Position numbers and translations under genes: made by a program
Notes under the pieces: model-generated
What the model saw: only the letters and a program-made list of their open reading frames with translations
Told to the model about the DNA's origin: nothing
The model's database searches: none
From: Flavobacteriaceae bacterium
GTDB lineage: Bacteria > Bacteroidota > Bacteroidia > Flavobacteriales > Flavobacteriaceae
NCBI GenBank assembly: GCA_013001285.1
Contig: JABDMU010000014.1
Location: 1-53,183, forward strand
DNA length: 53,183 nucleotides
Reading direction: 5' to 3'
Part shown: in pieces, positions 34,699-43,375 of the stretch
Layout of the letters: the number at the start of each line of letters is the position of its first letter
Numbering within the stretch: the stretch's first letter is position 1

Positions 34699-35141
34699 TA
34701 GATTAATTCTTCCTTAAATAAATAACTCATATTCTGGTATTCCCAATCTACATAAATGTTCCATCGACCATCCAACATGCGATTGTCAGGTATGAGCAAA
34801 TTATATGAAGACAATGAAATTGGAATTTCAAAGTCTAATTGCCTGTTAGATGGTCTATAAAGGAACAATTTTCCTGTAATATGTTTATAATCGAACGTAT
34901 CTGGAAAGGTTATGAGCATACCCTTTTCAGTTTTTTGCCAGGTCACATTTTGTTTTAATGCTTTCGAATTTTTTTCCTTATCAATCGTGGTTTGATACCG
35001 AAGTTCTTCCTTATAATACTCGTCGGTTACCAGATCATAATCATACTTTTCATCGGTATTTACAGTAATTACGAAATACATGATAAATGAAATAAATCCG
35101 ATAAATGCAATGACAATTGATGTTCCCCAGTTTATTTTCAT
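34695..35141 (-). CDS. ccoH: CcoH/FixH cbb3 oxidase assembly protein
   Basis: 148 aa. One N-terminal membrane helix (GTSIVIAFIGFISFIMYFVI) and an extracytoplasmic beta domain: DEKYDYDLVTDEYYKEELRYQ near the helix, then MLDGRWNIYVDWEYQNMSYLF, the FixH signature region. It aids assembly of the cbb3 oxidase. It lies eight bases after ccoG and overlaps the next gene. Confidence 0.9.
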   Translation of the reverse strand: MKINWGTSIVIAFIGFISFIMYFVITVNTDEKYDYDLVTDEYYKEELRYQTTIDKEKNSKALKQNVTWQKTEKGMLITFPDTFDYKHITGKLFLYRPSNRQLDFEIPISLSSYNLLIPDNRMLDGRWNIYVDWEYQNMSYLFKEELIY

Positions 35142-35148
35142 AATATTT

Positions 35149-36573
35149 TTAATTAAAACTTCTTGGACCTAAAAAATTTACCGTGGTGGTCTCAATGAGT
35201 TGGTCCCCACTATAAACTTCAAGCATGAGCTTATTTTTATCTCCTTTTAAGTTGTTCTTATTTATTTCAATGAATAGTGTTCCTTCCGCAATGCCTTGTT
35301 CTGGTACTATAAAATTATCTTTCGCTGAAACCAAAATGATCTTACCTTCATATTTTCGAAGTTTGAAACTCACATTTTTGATCTCTTCCGTAGTCTTATT
35401 CACAAGTTTATAGGTAAAGACATTACTTATAATATTATTCTCTTTATGCTCATAAAGTTGTCCAGGGAGTCTTAAAACACGTGCTTCAACATCATTCCTT
35501 AAGGCTAACATCCCTGCCAATACTCCAATAAGAATGACAAGAACAGCAATATATCCCTTCATTCGTGCAGTGAGCTTAAATTTCGTTTTGTTTTCAATAT
35601 TCGATTCGCTAGCATATCGTATCAATCCTTTTGGATAGCCAACTTTATCCATGATTGTATCGCATTCGTCAATACATGCTGTACAATTAACACATTCTAA
35701 TTGCGTTCCATTTCTAATATCGATCCCTGTTGGACAAACATGAACACATTGAAAACAATCAATACAATCACCATGTCCTAGTGTCTTCCGATCTTCATTT
35801 TTTCTAAACTTTTTTCGACCTGCTGAACCTTCACCTCGCTTATGGTCATAGGCTACAACTACTGTTTTGGTATCTAGTAGTACACCTTGTAATCTTCCGT
35901 AAGGACAAGCAATAATGCATACTTGCTCTCTAAACCAGGCGAAAACGAAATAGAATAATCCGGTAAATATGATCAATGGAATTAAAGTTCCAACATGCTT
36001 AAACGGTCCTTCGGTGATATACCTGATGAGTTTGTCACTTCCAATTAAATAGGCAAGAAAAACATTAGCTATTAAAAAGGAAATGATCAAAAATACGAAC
36101 CATTTCAGTAATCTTTTCCTTATTTTTTCTCCGTTCCATGGTTGTTTCGACAATCGTATTTGTTTTCCCCTATCACCATCTATGGCATATTCTATGCGTC
36201 TAAAAACCATTTCCATAAAAATAGTTTGAGGACAGATCCATCCACAAAAAATACGTCCAAATCCGACTGTAAAAAGCGTGATAAAGATTACACCAATGAT
36301 CATGGAAATCACAAAAAGATGAAAATCTTGTGGCCAAAAAGGAAAACCAAAAATATTAAATCGACGTTCGAGTACATTGAACATCAAAAATTGATTTCCA
36401 CTAATTTTTACAAAAGGAGCGGCAATTAAAAAGGCCAACAAAATGTAACTTACTAACTTCCGCTTGTCATAATATGGGCCACTTGGTTTTTTGGGGAATA
36501 ACCAAGCCCGTTGCCCTTCTTCATTAATGGTTCCTATGGAATCTCTAAATATTTCGTTTTCGGGTGTATTCAA
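35149..36573 (-). CDS. ccoG: CcoG/RdxA/FixG cbb3 oxidase accessory protein
   Basis: 474 aa. Membrane helices surround FGRIFCGWICPQTIFMEMVFRR, a second CIIACPYGR, and the twin [4Fe-4S] ferredoxin-like cluster ligands CIDCFQCVHVCPTG / CVNCTACIDECD. A C-terminal immunoglobulin-like domain follows. Known role: CcoG reduces Cu(II) to Cu(I) for insertion of CuB into the oxidase. It follows ccoP by 22 bases. Confidence 0.94.
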   Translation of the reverse strand: MNTPENEIFRDSIGTINEEGQRAWLFPKKPSGPYYDKRKLVSYILLAFLIAAPFVKISGNQFLMFNVLERRFNIFGFPFWPQDFHLFVISMIIGVIFITLFTVGFGRIFCGWICPQTIFMEMVFRRIEYAIDGDRGKQIRLSKQPWNGEKIRKRLLKWFVFLIISFLIANVFLAYLIGSDKLIRYITEGPFKHVGTLIPLIIFTGLFYFVFAWFREQVCIIACPYGRLQGVLLDTKTVVVAYDHKRGEGSAGRKKFRKNEDRKTLGHGDCIDCFQCVHVCPTGIDIRNGTQLECVNCTACIDECDTIMDKVGYPKGLIRYASESNIENKTKFKLTARMKGYIAVLVILIGVLAGMLALRNDVEARVLRLPGQLYEHKENNIISNVFTYKLVNKTTEEIKNVSFKLRKYEGKIILVSAKDNFIVPEQGIAEGTLFIEINKNNLKGDKNKLMLEVYSGDQLIETTTVNFLGPRSFN

Positions 36574-36595
36574 AATTTAATTGTATCAAACAATT

Positions 36596-37540
36596 TTAGT
36601 TTGAAGGGCTTTGCGTTGAATCTATTATTTCAATTGTAGCTTCGGTTTCCTGTGGTATTTCAACAGTTTCATCAACCCAAAGATCACCTTCGGCTTGCTT
36701 CGGTTCTGCTGGTGTGGTTCCTTGAAATTGTAATAAATAACTCGACACTTGTGCGATCTCAGAAGGTTTTAAACTTTGTTTCCAGGCAATCATTCCTTTC
36801 CCATCACGTCCACCTTCTGATATGGTTTTAAAAACATTCTTTATACCACCACCAAGAATCCAATACTTATCGGTGAGGTTAGGACCAATGCCACCACCAC
36901 CATCTGCTTTATGACAGGCAACACAATTCACATCAAAAATTGTTTTTCCTTTGCTAAGATCGGAAGCTTCGGTAAGCAGAGTAACTGTATTATAATCGAC
37001 AAGATCTTTTGCTGTTTTTTTATATTCCTCGATATCAATTTTTGCTTGTGCGATTTCTGTTTCCAACTCGGTAATTTGATTGTCACCATTAAAGACATGA
37101 TATTTGAACATATAAATAATTCCAAAAATAATGGTTGCATAAAACCCATATAACCACCATGGTGGTAAGGCATTATCTAATTCACGGATGCCATCGTAGT
37201 TATGGTCTAAGATAATTTCACCTTCTTGTTCAATTGGTTTAGATCCAGTAAGTTTTTTATAAAGATTTGATAGCCATTTGAATTCTGGCATTTTATTGCT
37301 TGCTGCTAAATAGCGTTCTTTTGCAGCTTCATCTAAACTTTGGAACATGACATTTTCTAATGAATTGACAATAGCTTCAATTGCAATTAAAATGAGTAAT
37401 ACCAATAAGAGGAAGAGCAGGACAACAGGATATTCTATACATGCTGGTTTTTCTCCAGAATCAATGAAAAATTCGACCAGCCCAAAGATTATAAAAAAGA
37501 TGACCGGGACTCTAATGTATGATGGAAATAGATTTTTCAT
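36596..37540 (-). CDS. ccoP: CcoP, mono-heme subunit III of cbb3 oxidase
   Basis: 314 aa. Two membrane regions and the CcoP N-terminal signature DHNYDGIRELDNALPPWWLYGFY (113-135 region) lead to a cytochrome c domain. There is a single CXXCH (CVACH, 206-210), with axial Met likely at 250 (GKGMIAW). Classical CcoP from Proteobacteria has two CXXCH; only one is present here, and no decayed second motif is visible. The start overlaps ccoQ by four bases. Confidence 0.92.
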   Translation of the reverse strand: MKNLFPSYIRVPVIFFIIFGLVEFFIDSGEKPACIEYPVVLLFLLLVLLILIAIEAIVNSLENVMFQSLDEAAKERYLAASNKMPEFKWLSNLYKKLTGSKPIEQEGEIILDHNYDGIRELDNALPPWWLYGFYATIIFGIIYMFKYHVFNGDNQITELETEIAQAKIDIEEYKKTAKDLVDYNTVTLLTEASDLSKGKTIFDVNCVACHKADGGGGIGPNLTDKYWILGGGIKNVFKTISEGGRDGKGMIAWKQSLKPSEIAQVSSYLLQFQGTTPAEPKQAEGDLWVDETVEIPQETEATIEIIDSTQSPSN

Positions 37541-37722
37541 AATAAGGTTTCGTTTTGATTATCAAATGGAATGTTGCTGACTTTTGTGATGTATTCTTTT
37601 TTCGCAGTGACCACCCACCAAAATAAAATGACGAAAAACATAAAGAATATGATCAGGGAAATTAGCGGATATATTTCTATTCCAGTAATGCTTTCCATGT
37701 GGTTTTTTACAAATTTTAGCAT
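37537..37722 (-). CDS. ccoQ: CcoQ small subunit of cbb3 oxidase
   Basis: 61 aa. One membrane helix (LISLIIFFMFFVILFWWVV) followed by AKKEYITKVSNIPFDN, the usual CcoQ/FixQ pattern. It stabilises the CcoP-core interaction. It lies between ccoNO (five bases upstream) and ccoP (four-base overlap). Confidence 0.88.
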   Translation of the reverse strand: MLKFVKNHMESITGIEIYPLISLIIFFMFFVILFWWVVTAKKEYITKVSNIPFDNQNETLL

Positions 37723-37727
37723 GACAA

Positions 37728-39914
37728 TTAATTTTGGTTAGACATTGCGGAATCATCAACTTTTATATCAGTTCCCAAGCGTTGTAAATAGGCAATTAAT
37801 GCCACAATTTCCCGATTCCTCATTTCAACGAAATCTTTGCCACCATTGGCTTTATCTGCTTCATACGAAGTGACAAAATCAGGATCATCGTATAGATTTT
37901 TCTCAATTAGTTCTCCTTGATCAGCCATACTGAGCTGAGCACCTTCAATATCCTCATCTGAGTAAGGGACACCAAGTTTTACCATGGCTTTCATTTTGTT
38001 TTCAGTTTGAGACTTATCTAATTCATTGCGAACTAACCATTGGTAAGCAGGCATAATAGATCCTGAGGAGGTACTTTGAGGGTCGTACATATGATTTAAA
38101 TGCCAGTTGTCAGAGTATTTTTTACCAATTCGGTGTAAGTCCGGACCAGTTCGTTTACTTCCCCATAAAAATGGATGATCATAGACAAATTCTCCAGCTT
38201 TGGAATATTCACCATAACGTTCTACTTCATCTCTAAACGGTCTGATCATTTGAGAATGACAGCTCACACAGCCTTCTCTGATATAGATGTCTCGGCCTTC
38301 GAGTTCTAAAGGCGTATAAGGTTCAACACTGGTAATGGTTGGAATATTTGACTTTACCATTAAAGTCGGAATGATTTGAATAACACCTCCAATTAAAATG
38401 GTTATTGTAGCCAGGATCGTTAATTGAATTGGTTTGCGTTCAAGCCAGGTGTGCCATCCTTCCCCTGCCACGCGACGTTTTGAAACTCTAGTCAAAGCTG
38501 CAGCTTCAGCCAGTTCATCAGTGACCTTACTTCCGTTTTTAATGGTCAACACAATATTATATGCAAGTACTAAAATTCCAACTACATAAAGAGAACCACC
38601 AATTGCGCGCATCCAATACATAGGAATGATCTCAGTAACGGTTTCTAAAAAGTTTCCGTAGACTAAAGTACCATCCGGATTAAATTGCTTCCACATCGCC
38701 CATTGTGTAAATCCAGCGACATACATCGGTAAGGCATAGAGGATAATTCCTAGTGTACCAATCCAAAAATGTAAATTGGCTAAACCTGTAGAGTACAATC
38801 GGGTTTTAAATAATCGAGGAACGAGCCAATAGATCATTCCAAACGCAAGAAATCCATTCCATGCTAGTGCGCCCACATGAACATGAGCGATGATCCAATC
38901 TGTAAAATGGGCCATTCTGTTTACGGTTTTAAGCGAAAGCATAGGTCCTTCAAACGTCGCCATTCCGTATCCAGTAATGGCTACAACCATAAATTTAAGC
39001 ACTGGATCGGTTCTTACTTTGTCCCAAGCACCTCGCAAGGTCAGTAAACCATTTATCATACCTCCCCATGAAGGCATGATCAACATCACTGAAAAGGCCA
39101 CACCTAAATTTTGTGCCCATTCTGGTAAAGACGTATACAATAAATGATGAGGTCCTGCCCAGATATAGATAAAGATAAGTGACCAAAAATGCACAATAGA
39201 AAGTCGGTAAGAATATATCGGACGATTCGCTGCCTTAGGTATAAAATAGTACATAAGACCTAGAAATGGTGTCGTTAAGAAAAAGGCAACTGCATTGTGA
39301 CCATACCACCATTGTACAAGAGCATCTTGAACACCAGCGTACACCGAATAACTTTTTAAAGCACTTACCGGCATTTCCAGACTATTGAAAATATGGAGCA
39401 CAGCAACGGTGACGAAGGTGGCCAAATAGAACCAGATCGCAACATACATATGCCGTTGACGACGTTTTAAGATGGTTCCTATAAGATTCCACCCGAAGAT
39501 GACCCAGAGAACGGCAATGGCAATATCGAAGGGCCATTCCAGCTCAGCATATTCTTTGGAGGTTGTATAACCTAATGGAAGAGTAATAGCCGCACCTACG
39601 ATAAGGAGTTGCCATCCCCAGAAATTGATTTTGCTTAATAGATCACTAAACATGCGTGCCTTCAGCAACCGCTGTGAGGAATAATAAACTCCAGCAAAAA
39701 TGGCATTTCCTACAAAGGCAAAAATTACGGCATTGGTATGTAGGGGTCTTAAACGACCGAAACTCAACCAAGATATGCCGTCGGTCAGATTTGGAAAAAT
39801 AAACATAAAAGCCAATAGGAGGCCGATGAGCATGCCTACGATCCCCCAAAGTATTGTAGCGTAGATAAAATTCTTTACGATCTTATTATCATAGTAAAAC
39901 TGCTGGATTTCCAT
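37728..39914 (-). CDS. ccoNO: Fused CcoN-CcoO catalytic subunit of cbb3 oxidase
   Basis: 728 aa. The CcoN part (1-465) has 12 helices with His59 (heme b), His206 and His256/257 (CuB), the cross-link Tyr near 250 (FIYIWAGPHHLLY), and His344/His346 (hemes). A linker and helix connect to the CcoO part (540-728) with one heme c site, CVSCH (549-553). The fusion of subunits I and II is a known Bacteroidetes form. It reduces O2 with high affinity and pumps protons. It starts ten bases after ccoS. Confidence 0.95.
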   Translation of the reverse strand: MEIQQFYYDNKIVKNFIYATILWGIVGMLIGLLLAFMFIFPNLTDGISWLSFGRLRPLHTNAVIFAFVGNAIFAGVYYSSQRLLKARMFSDLLSKINFWGWQLLIVGAAITLPLGYTTSKEYAELEWPFDIAIAVLWVIFGWNLIGTILKRRQRHMYVAIWFYLATFVTVAVLHIFNSLEMPVSALKSYSVYAGVQDALVQWWYGHNAVAFFLTTPFLGLMYYFIPKAANRPIYSYRLSIVHFWSLIFIYIWAGPHHLLYTSLPEWAQNLGVAFSVMLIMPSWGGMINGLLTLRGAWDKVRTDPVLKFMVVAITGYGMATFEGPMLSLKTVNRMAHFTDWIIAHVHVGALAWNGFLAFGMIYWLVPRLFKTRLYSTGLANLHFWIGTLGIILYALPMYVAGFTQWAMWKQFNPDGTLVYGNFLETVTEIIPMYWMRAIGGSLYVVGILVLAYNIVLTIKNGSKVTDELAEAAALTRVSKRRVAGEGWHTWLERKPIQLTILATITILIGGVIQIIPTLMVKSNIPTITSVEPYTPLELEGRDIYIREGCVSCHSQMIRPFRDEVERYGEYSKAGEFVYDHPFLWGSKRTGPDLHRIGKKYSDNWHLNHMYDPQSTSSGSIMPAYQWLVRNELDKSQTENKMKAMVKLGVPYSDEDIEGAQLSMADQGELIEKNLYDDPDFVTSYEADKANGGKDFVEMRNREIVALIAYLQRLGTDIKVDDSAMSNQN

Positions 39915-39924
39915 ATGAATTGAA

Positions 39925-40110
39925 TTAGTCTTTTTTGGTTGTTCTTATTTTCTTTGGTTGTTCTTTTACAATTTCATCCTCAAAAAGCATGCGAATGGAT
40001 GGTGTATAACTGTCATCATACTGTCCTTTTTTAATGGCAATAACAAAGGCCACAAAAAAAACAACAGCAACAATTATACTCACTGCTAATAAAACATATA
40101 TAACACTCAT
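39925..40110 (-). CDS. ccoS: CcoS cbb3 oxidase maturation protein
   Basis: 61 aa: a membrane helix (LLAVSIIVAVVFFVAFVIAIKKGQYDD) followed by TPSIRMLFEDE, the CcoS signature. It is required for heme/copper cofactor insertion. It is the first gene of the operon behind the Fnr-type promoter. Placing ccoS first and ccoI separately upstream is usual in flavobacteria. Confidence 0.9.
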   Translation of the reverse strand: MSVIYVLLAVSIIVAVVFFVAFVIAIKKGQYDDSYTPSIRMLFEDEIVKEQPKKIRTTKKD

Positions 40111-40130
40111 ACCTTTTTGAAGTTATGGTT

Positions 40131-40174
40131 CAAAAGTAAAGATGCGTCCATCAGTAAAAAATGATATTTGTCAT
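40131..40174 (-). promoter_or_regulatory. Fnr-type operator plus -7 box, cco operon
   Basis: Read toward ccoS: operator ATGACAAATATCAT (40174-40161), 22 bases, then TACTTTTG (40138-40131), a full -7 box. The predicted transcription start near 40126 leaves a 15-base leader, with the operator centre at about -41.5. The operator begins six bases downstream of the ccoI stop. Confidence 0.85.
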
Positions 40175-40179
40175 ATTTA

Positions 40180-42579
40180 CTACTCAGGTTTTAATTCTAA
40201 TGCTCTTCCCACAAATTGCGTTGCGATGGTCGTAAACACCACAATACTTATAGAGCTTAAAGGCATTAATATAGCGGCGACAACAGGTTCTAATTGACCT
40301 GTAACCGCAAAGTAAAGTCCGATAATATTATATAGAAATGATAGTAAAAAGCTCCATTTTATTATTTTTATAGATGATTTAGATGCCTTGATATACTTGT
40401 CTAATTTGATGAGCTGAGATGCATCCATTATAGCATCACATGCAGGAGAAAAGACGTTGATGTTTTCTGAGATCGCGATTCCTACATCACTTTGTGCTAA
40501 AGCACCTGCGTCGTTTAATCCATCACCGATCATCATGACCTGAGCGCCTTCAGATTGGTGGTATTTTATATAGTCAAGTTTATCTTCAGGTTTTTGATTG
40601 AAAATAAATTTGGTTTTTGATGGGAGTATTTTTTTTAAGTTCTCTAAGTCCCCTTGATTATCACCTGAAAGAATGACCAGATCGTAGTGTTTCTTTAATA
40701 CTCTAAAAAGCTGAGATACGCCTTTTCTATAGGTGTTATAAAAAGTAAACTTACCCTTATATTCGTTGTTTGTGCTCACGTGAACTGATGTATTCAGTTT
40801 GGGACTATCTTTTTTATATCCAACATAATTTGCTGAACCAATTTTTACGGCATCGTGATGATAAGTTCCTGTTAATCCATGACCGATATTTTCTTCAAAA
40901 TAGTCTAGGCTGATGAGGTTTTTTTTATCAATCAGATCATAAAGTGTTCGGCTTAACGGATGATTAGAGCCACGTAAGGTATTTGTGAGGAGAATTTTTT
41001 CTTCTGCATTTAAAATACTGCCTTCATATTTTACAGTGCCTGAATTATTTGAAGTGAGTGTCCCTGTTTTATCGAAAATAATGGTGTCTATGGAAGCCAT
41101 ACGTTCAATGACTTCAGCATTTTTTAAATAAAATTTCGATTTCCCATAAATTCGAAGCAAATTCCCAAAAGTAAAGGGCGCCGAGAGGGCAATTGCACAC
41201 GGACAAGCAATAATCAAGACGGCCGTAAATACATTTAAGGCCAATGAAGGATCTACGATTAACCAATAGGCGGTTGCTAAAAATGCAATAATTAAAATGG
41301 TAAGTGTAAAATGTTTACTGATTCTATTGGTAAGTGATGTAAACCTCTTGGTTTTCTTCTCCTTGAAAACGTCATTACTCCATAATTGAGTCAAATAACT
41401 TTGCTCGACAGATTTTATGGCCTCCATTTCAATGACGCCTGAAGTTTGCTTAGCACCTGAATAAATCTTATCTCCAGAAACCTTATTGACCGTTTTGGAT
41501 TCACCGGTTACGAAACTATAATCTAACTTAGCTATTCCATTAATTAAAACGCCATCAACAGGAATGAGCTCTTGATTACGTATTATTAATCGATCTCCTT
41601 TTTTTACATCATAAACCTGAACGGGTATTTCTTCGTTGCTCTTGGTTAATTTGGTCACGGCCATTGGAAAATACGACTTGTAATCACGTTCGAATGAAAG
41701 AAAATTATAAGTTTTCGCTTGGAAAAACTTGCCTACTAGAAGAAAGAACACCAATCCAGAAAGGCTGTCAAAAAAACCTGAACCCAGGTCAAACATAATA
41801 TCAACCGTACTTCTTAAAAATAATACAAGAATTCCGAGGGCTATTGGTACATCAATGTTTAGAAGTTTAGCCTTTAAACCATTAAAAGCTGAAACAAAAA
41901 AGTCACGAGCAGCATAGAAAACGACTGGTAAAGAAAAGAAGAACATCAACCATCTGAACAAGGGTTTATAGGTTTCTAACCAAAATTCATCAACATCAAA
42001 GTATTCTGGGAAAGATAAAAACATAATGTTTCCGAAGGCAAAACCAGCAATTCCTAGTTTATAATAGATTTGCCTATCGATCTTCTGGTTCTTTGCATTG
42101 AAATTTTCAAGGTTTATATTGGGTTCATAACCTATTGAGCTCAAAAGAATGACAAGGTCCTTTAATGAATAGTGGGCAGTGTTATAATGTATTCGCAATG
42201 TTTTTTTTCCAAAATCAACTTGTGAGAATACGATATCTGATTTGAGCTTATGTAAATTTTCAAGGATCCAAATGCAAGAACTACAATGAATATGTGGAAT
42301 ATTTAAGGAAACAATTTCTAAATTATCATCCTTGAATTCGAGAAGTTTTTCTTTTATGATGTCATCATCAAGAAAATTGAATTTCCCTTGTATATCACTT
42401 GGTTGAGCACCAGGAGACTGTTCTAAATCGTAGTAGCAAGTCAAATCGTTTTCTGAAAAAATTTCAAATACCGTTTTACAACCATGACAACAAAAATTCT
42501 TTTCCTGGAAGATAATTTCATTTTTCCCACATGGATCACCACAATGGAAACACGAAGAGTTACTCATAATTTTGCTCAA
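40180..42579 (-). CDS. ccoI: CcoI copper-exporting P-type ATPase for cbb3 oxidase
   Basis: 799 aa. The cysteine-rich head (SSCFHCGDPCGKN, CCHGCKTVF) and the HMA-like domain with CSSC at 99-102 bind copper. The core carries TGES (358-361), CPC (459-461) in the membrane copper site, and the phosphorylation motif DKTGT (503-507), with MIGDGLNDAGAL near the end. This architecture is that of CcoI/FixI, which delivers copper to the oxidase, rather than CopA. It has its own Fnr-type promoter. Confidence 0.94.
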   Translation of the reverse strand: MSKIMSNSSCFHCGDPCGKNEIIFQEKNFCCHGCKTVFEIFSENDLTCYYDLEQSPGAQPSDIQGKFNFLDDDIIKEKLLEFKDDNLEIVSLNIPHIHCSSCIWILENLHKLKSDIVFSQVDFGKKTLRIHYNTAHYSLKDLVILLSSIGYEPNINLENFNAKNQKIDRQIYYKLGIAGFAFGNIMFLSFPEYFDVDEFWLETYKPLFRWLMFFFSLPVVFYAARDFFVSAFNGLKAKLLNIDVPIALGILVLFLRSTVDIMFDLGSGFFDSLSGLVFFLLVGKFFQAKTYNFLSFERDYKSYFPMAVTKLTKSNEEIPVQVYDVKKGDRLIIRNQELIPVDGVLINGIAKLDYSFVTGESKTVNKVSGDKIYSGAKQTSGVIEMEAIKSVEQSYLTQLWSNDVFKEKKTKRFTSLTNRISKHFTLTILIIAFLATAYWLIVDPSLALNVFTAVLIIACPCAIALSAPFTFGNLLRIYGKSKFYLKNAEVIERMASIDTIIFDKTGTLTSNNSGTVKYEGSILNAEEKILLTNTLRGSNHPLSRTLYDLIDKKNLISLDYFEENIGHGLTGTYHHDAVKIGSANYVGYKKDSPKLNTSVHVSTNNEYKGKFTFYNTYRKGVSQLFRVLKKHYDLVILSGDNQGDLENLKKILPSKTKFIFNQKPEDKLDYIKYHQSEGAQVMMIGDGLNDAGALAQSDVGIAISENINVFSPACDAIMDASQLIKLDKYIKASKSSIKIIKWSFLLSFLYNIIGLYFAVTGQLEPVVAAILMPLSSISIVVFTTIATQFVGRALELKPE

Positions 42580-42592
42580 TTATACCTGTGAA

Positions 42593-42636
42593 CAAAGATT
42601 TCCATTATGCTTGAGTTAAAATATGATTTTTGTCAG
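42593..42636 (-). promoter_or_regulatory. Fnr-type operator plus -7 box, ccoI
   Basis: Read toward ccoI: CTGACAAAAATCAT (42636-42623), 22 bases, then AATCTTTG (42600-42593; TAnnTTTG with first base changed). The spacing is identical to the cco and universal-stress promoters. It lies 36 bases upstream of the divergent fnr-type gene, so it could also influence that gene. Confidence 0.8.
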
Positions 42637-42671
42637 CTTTTGCTTAAATTTGACATCTACACCACGTAAAT

Positions 42672-43349
42672 ATGAGTAGATGTGAACAATGTATTGTTAG
42701 ACAATTTAATTCGTTAAAGGCCTTAACTAAAGATGAATTGCTTAGAGTCTCAGGCTGCAAAACTGTGAGATTTATTAAAAAAGGTGAAATTATCTTTGAA
42801 GAAGGAGAAACCTTAAATGGTGTTTATTGTGTTAAAGATGGCATCTGTAAGTTATCTAAACTCAGCGCTAATGGTAAAGATCAAATTGTCAAATTGGTTT
42901 TAAAAGGCGATCTATTAGGTCAACGATCTCTAATTAGTGAGGAATCTGCAAATTTAACGGCCATGGCTTTAAACGATATGGAAGTTTGCTTTATTCCGAA
43001 AAAGGAAATAATTGGAGATCTTAAAAAAAATACAAATTTCTCAATGGAAGTTCTTAAAGACATGGCAAATGACCTTAAAGAAGCTGATAATATTATTGTG
43101 GATATGACTCAGAAATCGGTTAAACAACGATTGGCTGAAACATTAATTTATATCCATGATAGTTTTGGGATTACAGATGATGGTTATTTAAGCATCATCT
43201 TATCTCGCGAGGATTTTGCAAGTATTGTAGGCACTGCGACTGAATCGGCTATAAGAGTGCTTTCACAATTTAAAAAAGAGAAACTCATTTCAACCTCAGG
43301 TAAGCAGATCAGAATTGAAGATATGAATGCCTTAAAACGTATTGAATAA
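42672..43349 (+). CDS. fnr: Crp/Fnr family regulator, likely oxygen or redox sensor
   Basis: 225 aa. N-terminal C4xxC7 is followed by a cyclic-nucleotide-binding-type barrel (GEIIFEEGETLNGVYCVKDGICKL) with Cys29, Cys53, Cys59 and Cys106 (aligned to E. coli FNR Cys122 by EVCFIP). The dimer helix is near 120-150; the helix-turn-helix is SREDFASIVGTATESAIRVLSQF. In the recognition helix Glu and Arg (E209, R213 of FNR) are kept, while the Ser is Ile. It is divergent from ccoI and flanked by its proposed sites. Ligand or cofactor is unproven. Confidence 0.88.
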   Translation: MSRCEQCIVRQFNSLKALTKDELLRVSGCKTVRFIKKGEIIFEEGETLNGVYCVKDGICKLSKLSANGKDQIVKLVLKGDLLGQRSLISEESANLTAMALNDMEVCFIPKKEIIGDLKKNTNFSMEVLKDMANDLKEADNIIVDMTQKSVKQRLAETLIYIHDSFGITDDGYLSIILSREDFASIVGTATESAIRVLSQFKKEKLISTSGKQIRIEDMNALKRIE

Positions 43350-43352
43350 TAA

Positions 43353-43370
43353 AGCGCTCCGAAGAGCGCT
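43353..43370. terminator. Hairpin between fnr-type and sortilin-like genes
   Basis: AGCGCTC / GAGCGCT stem with a CGAA loop (a C-TTCG-G tetraloop when read on the minus strand), followed on the minus strand by TTATTATTC. It probably serves convergent genes; T-runs are modest. Confidence 0.75.
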
Positions 43371-43375
43371 AATTA

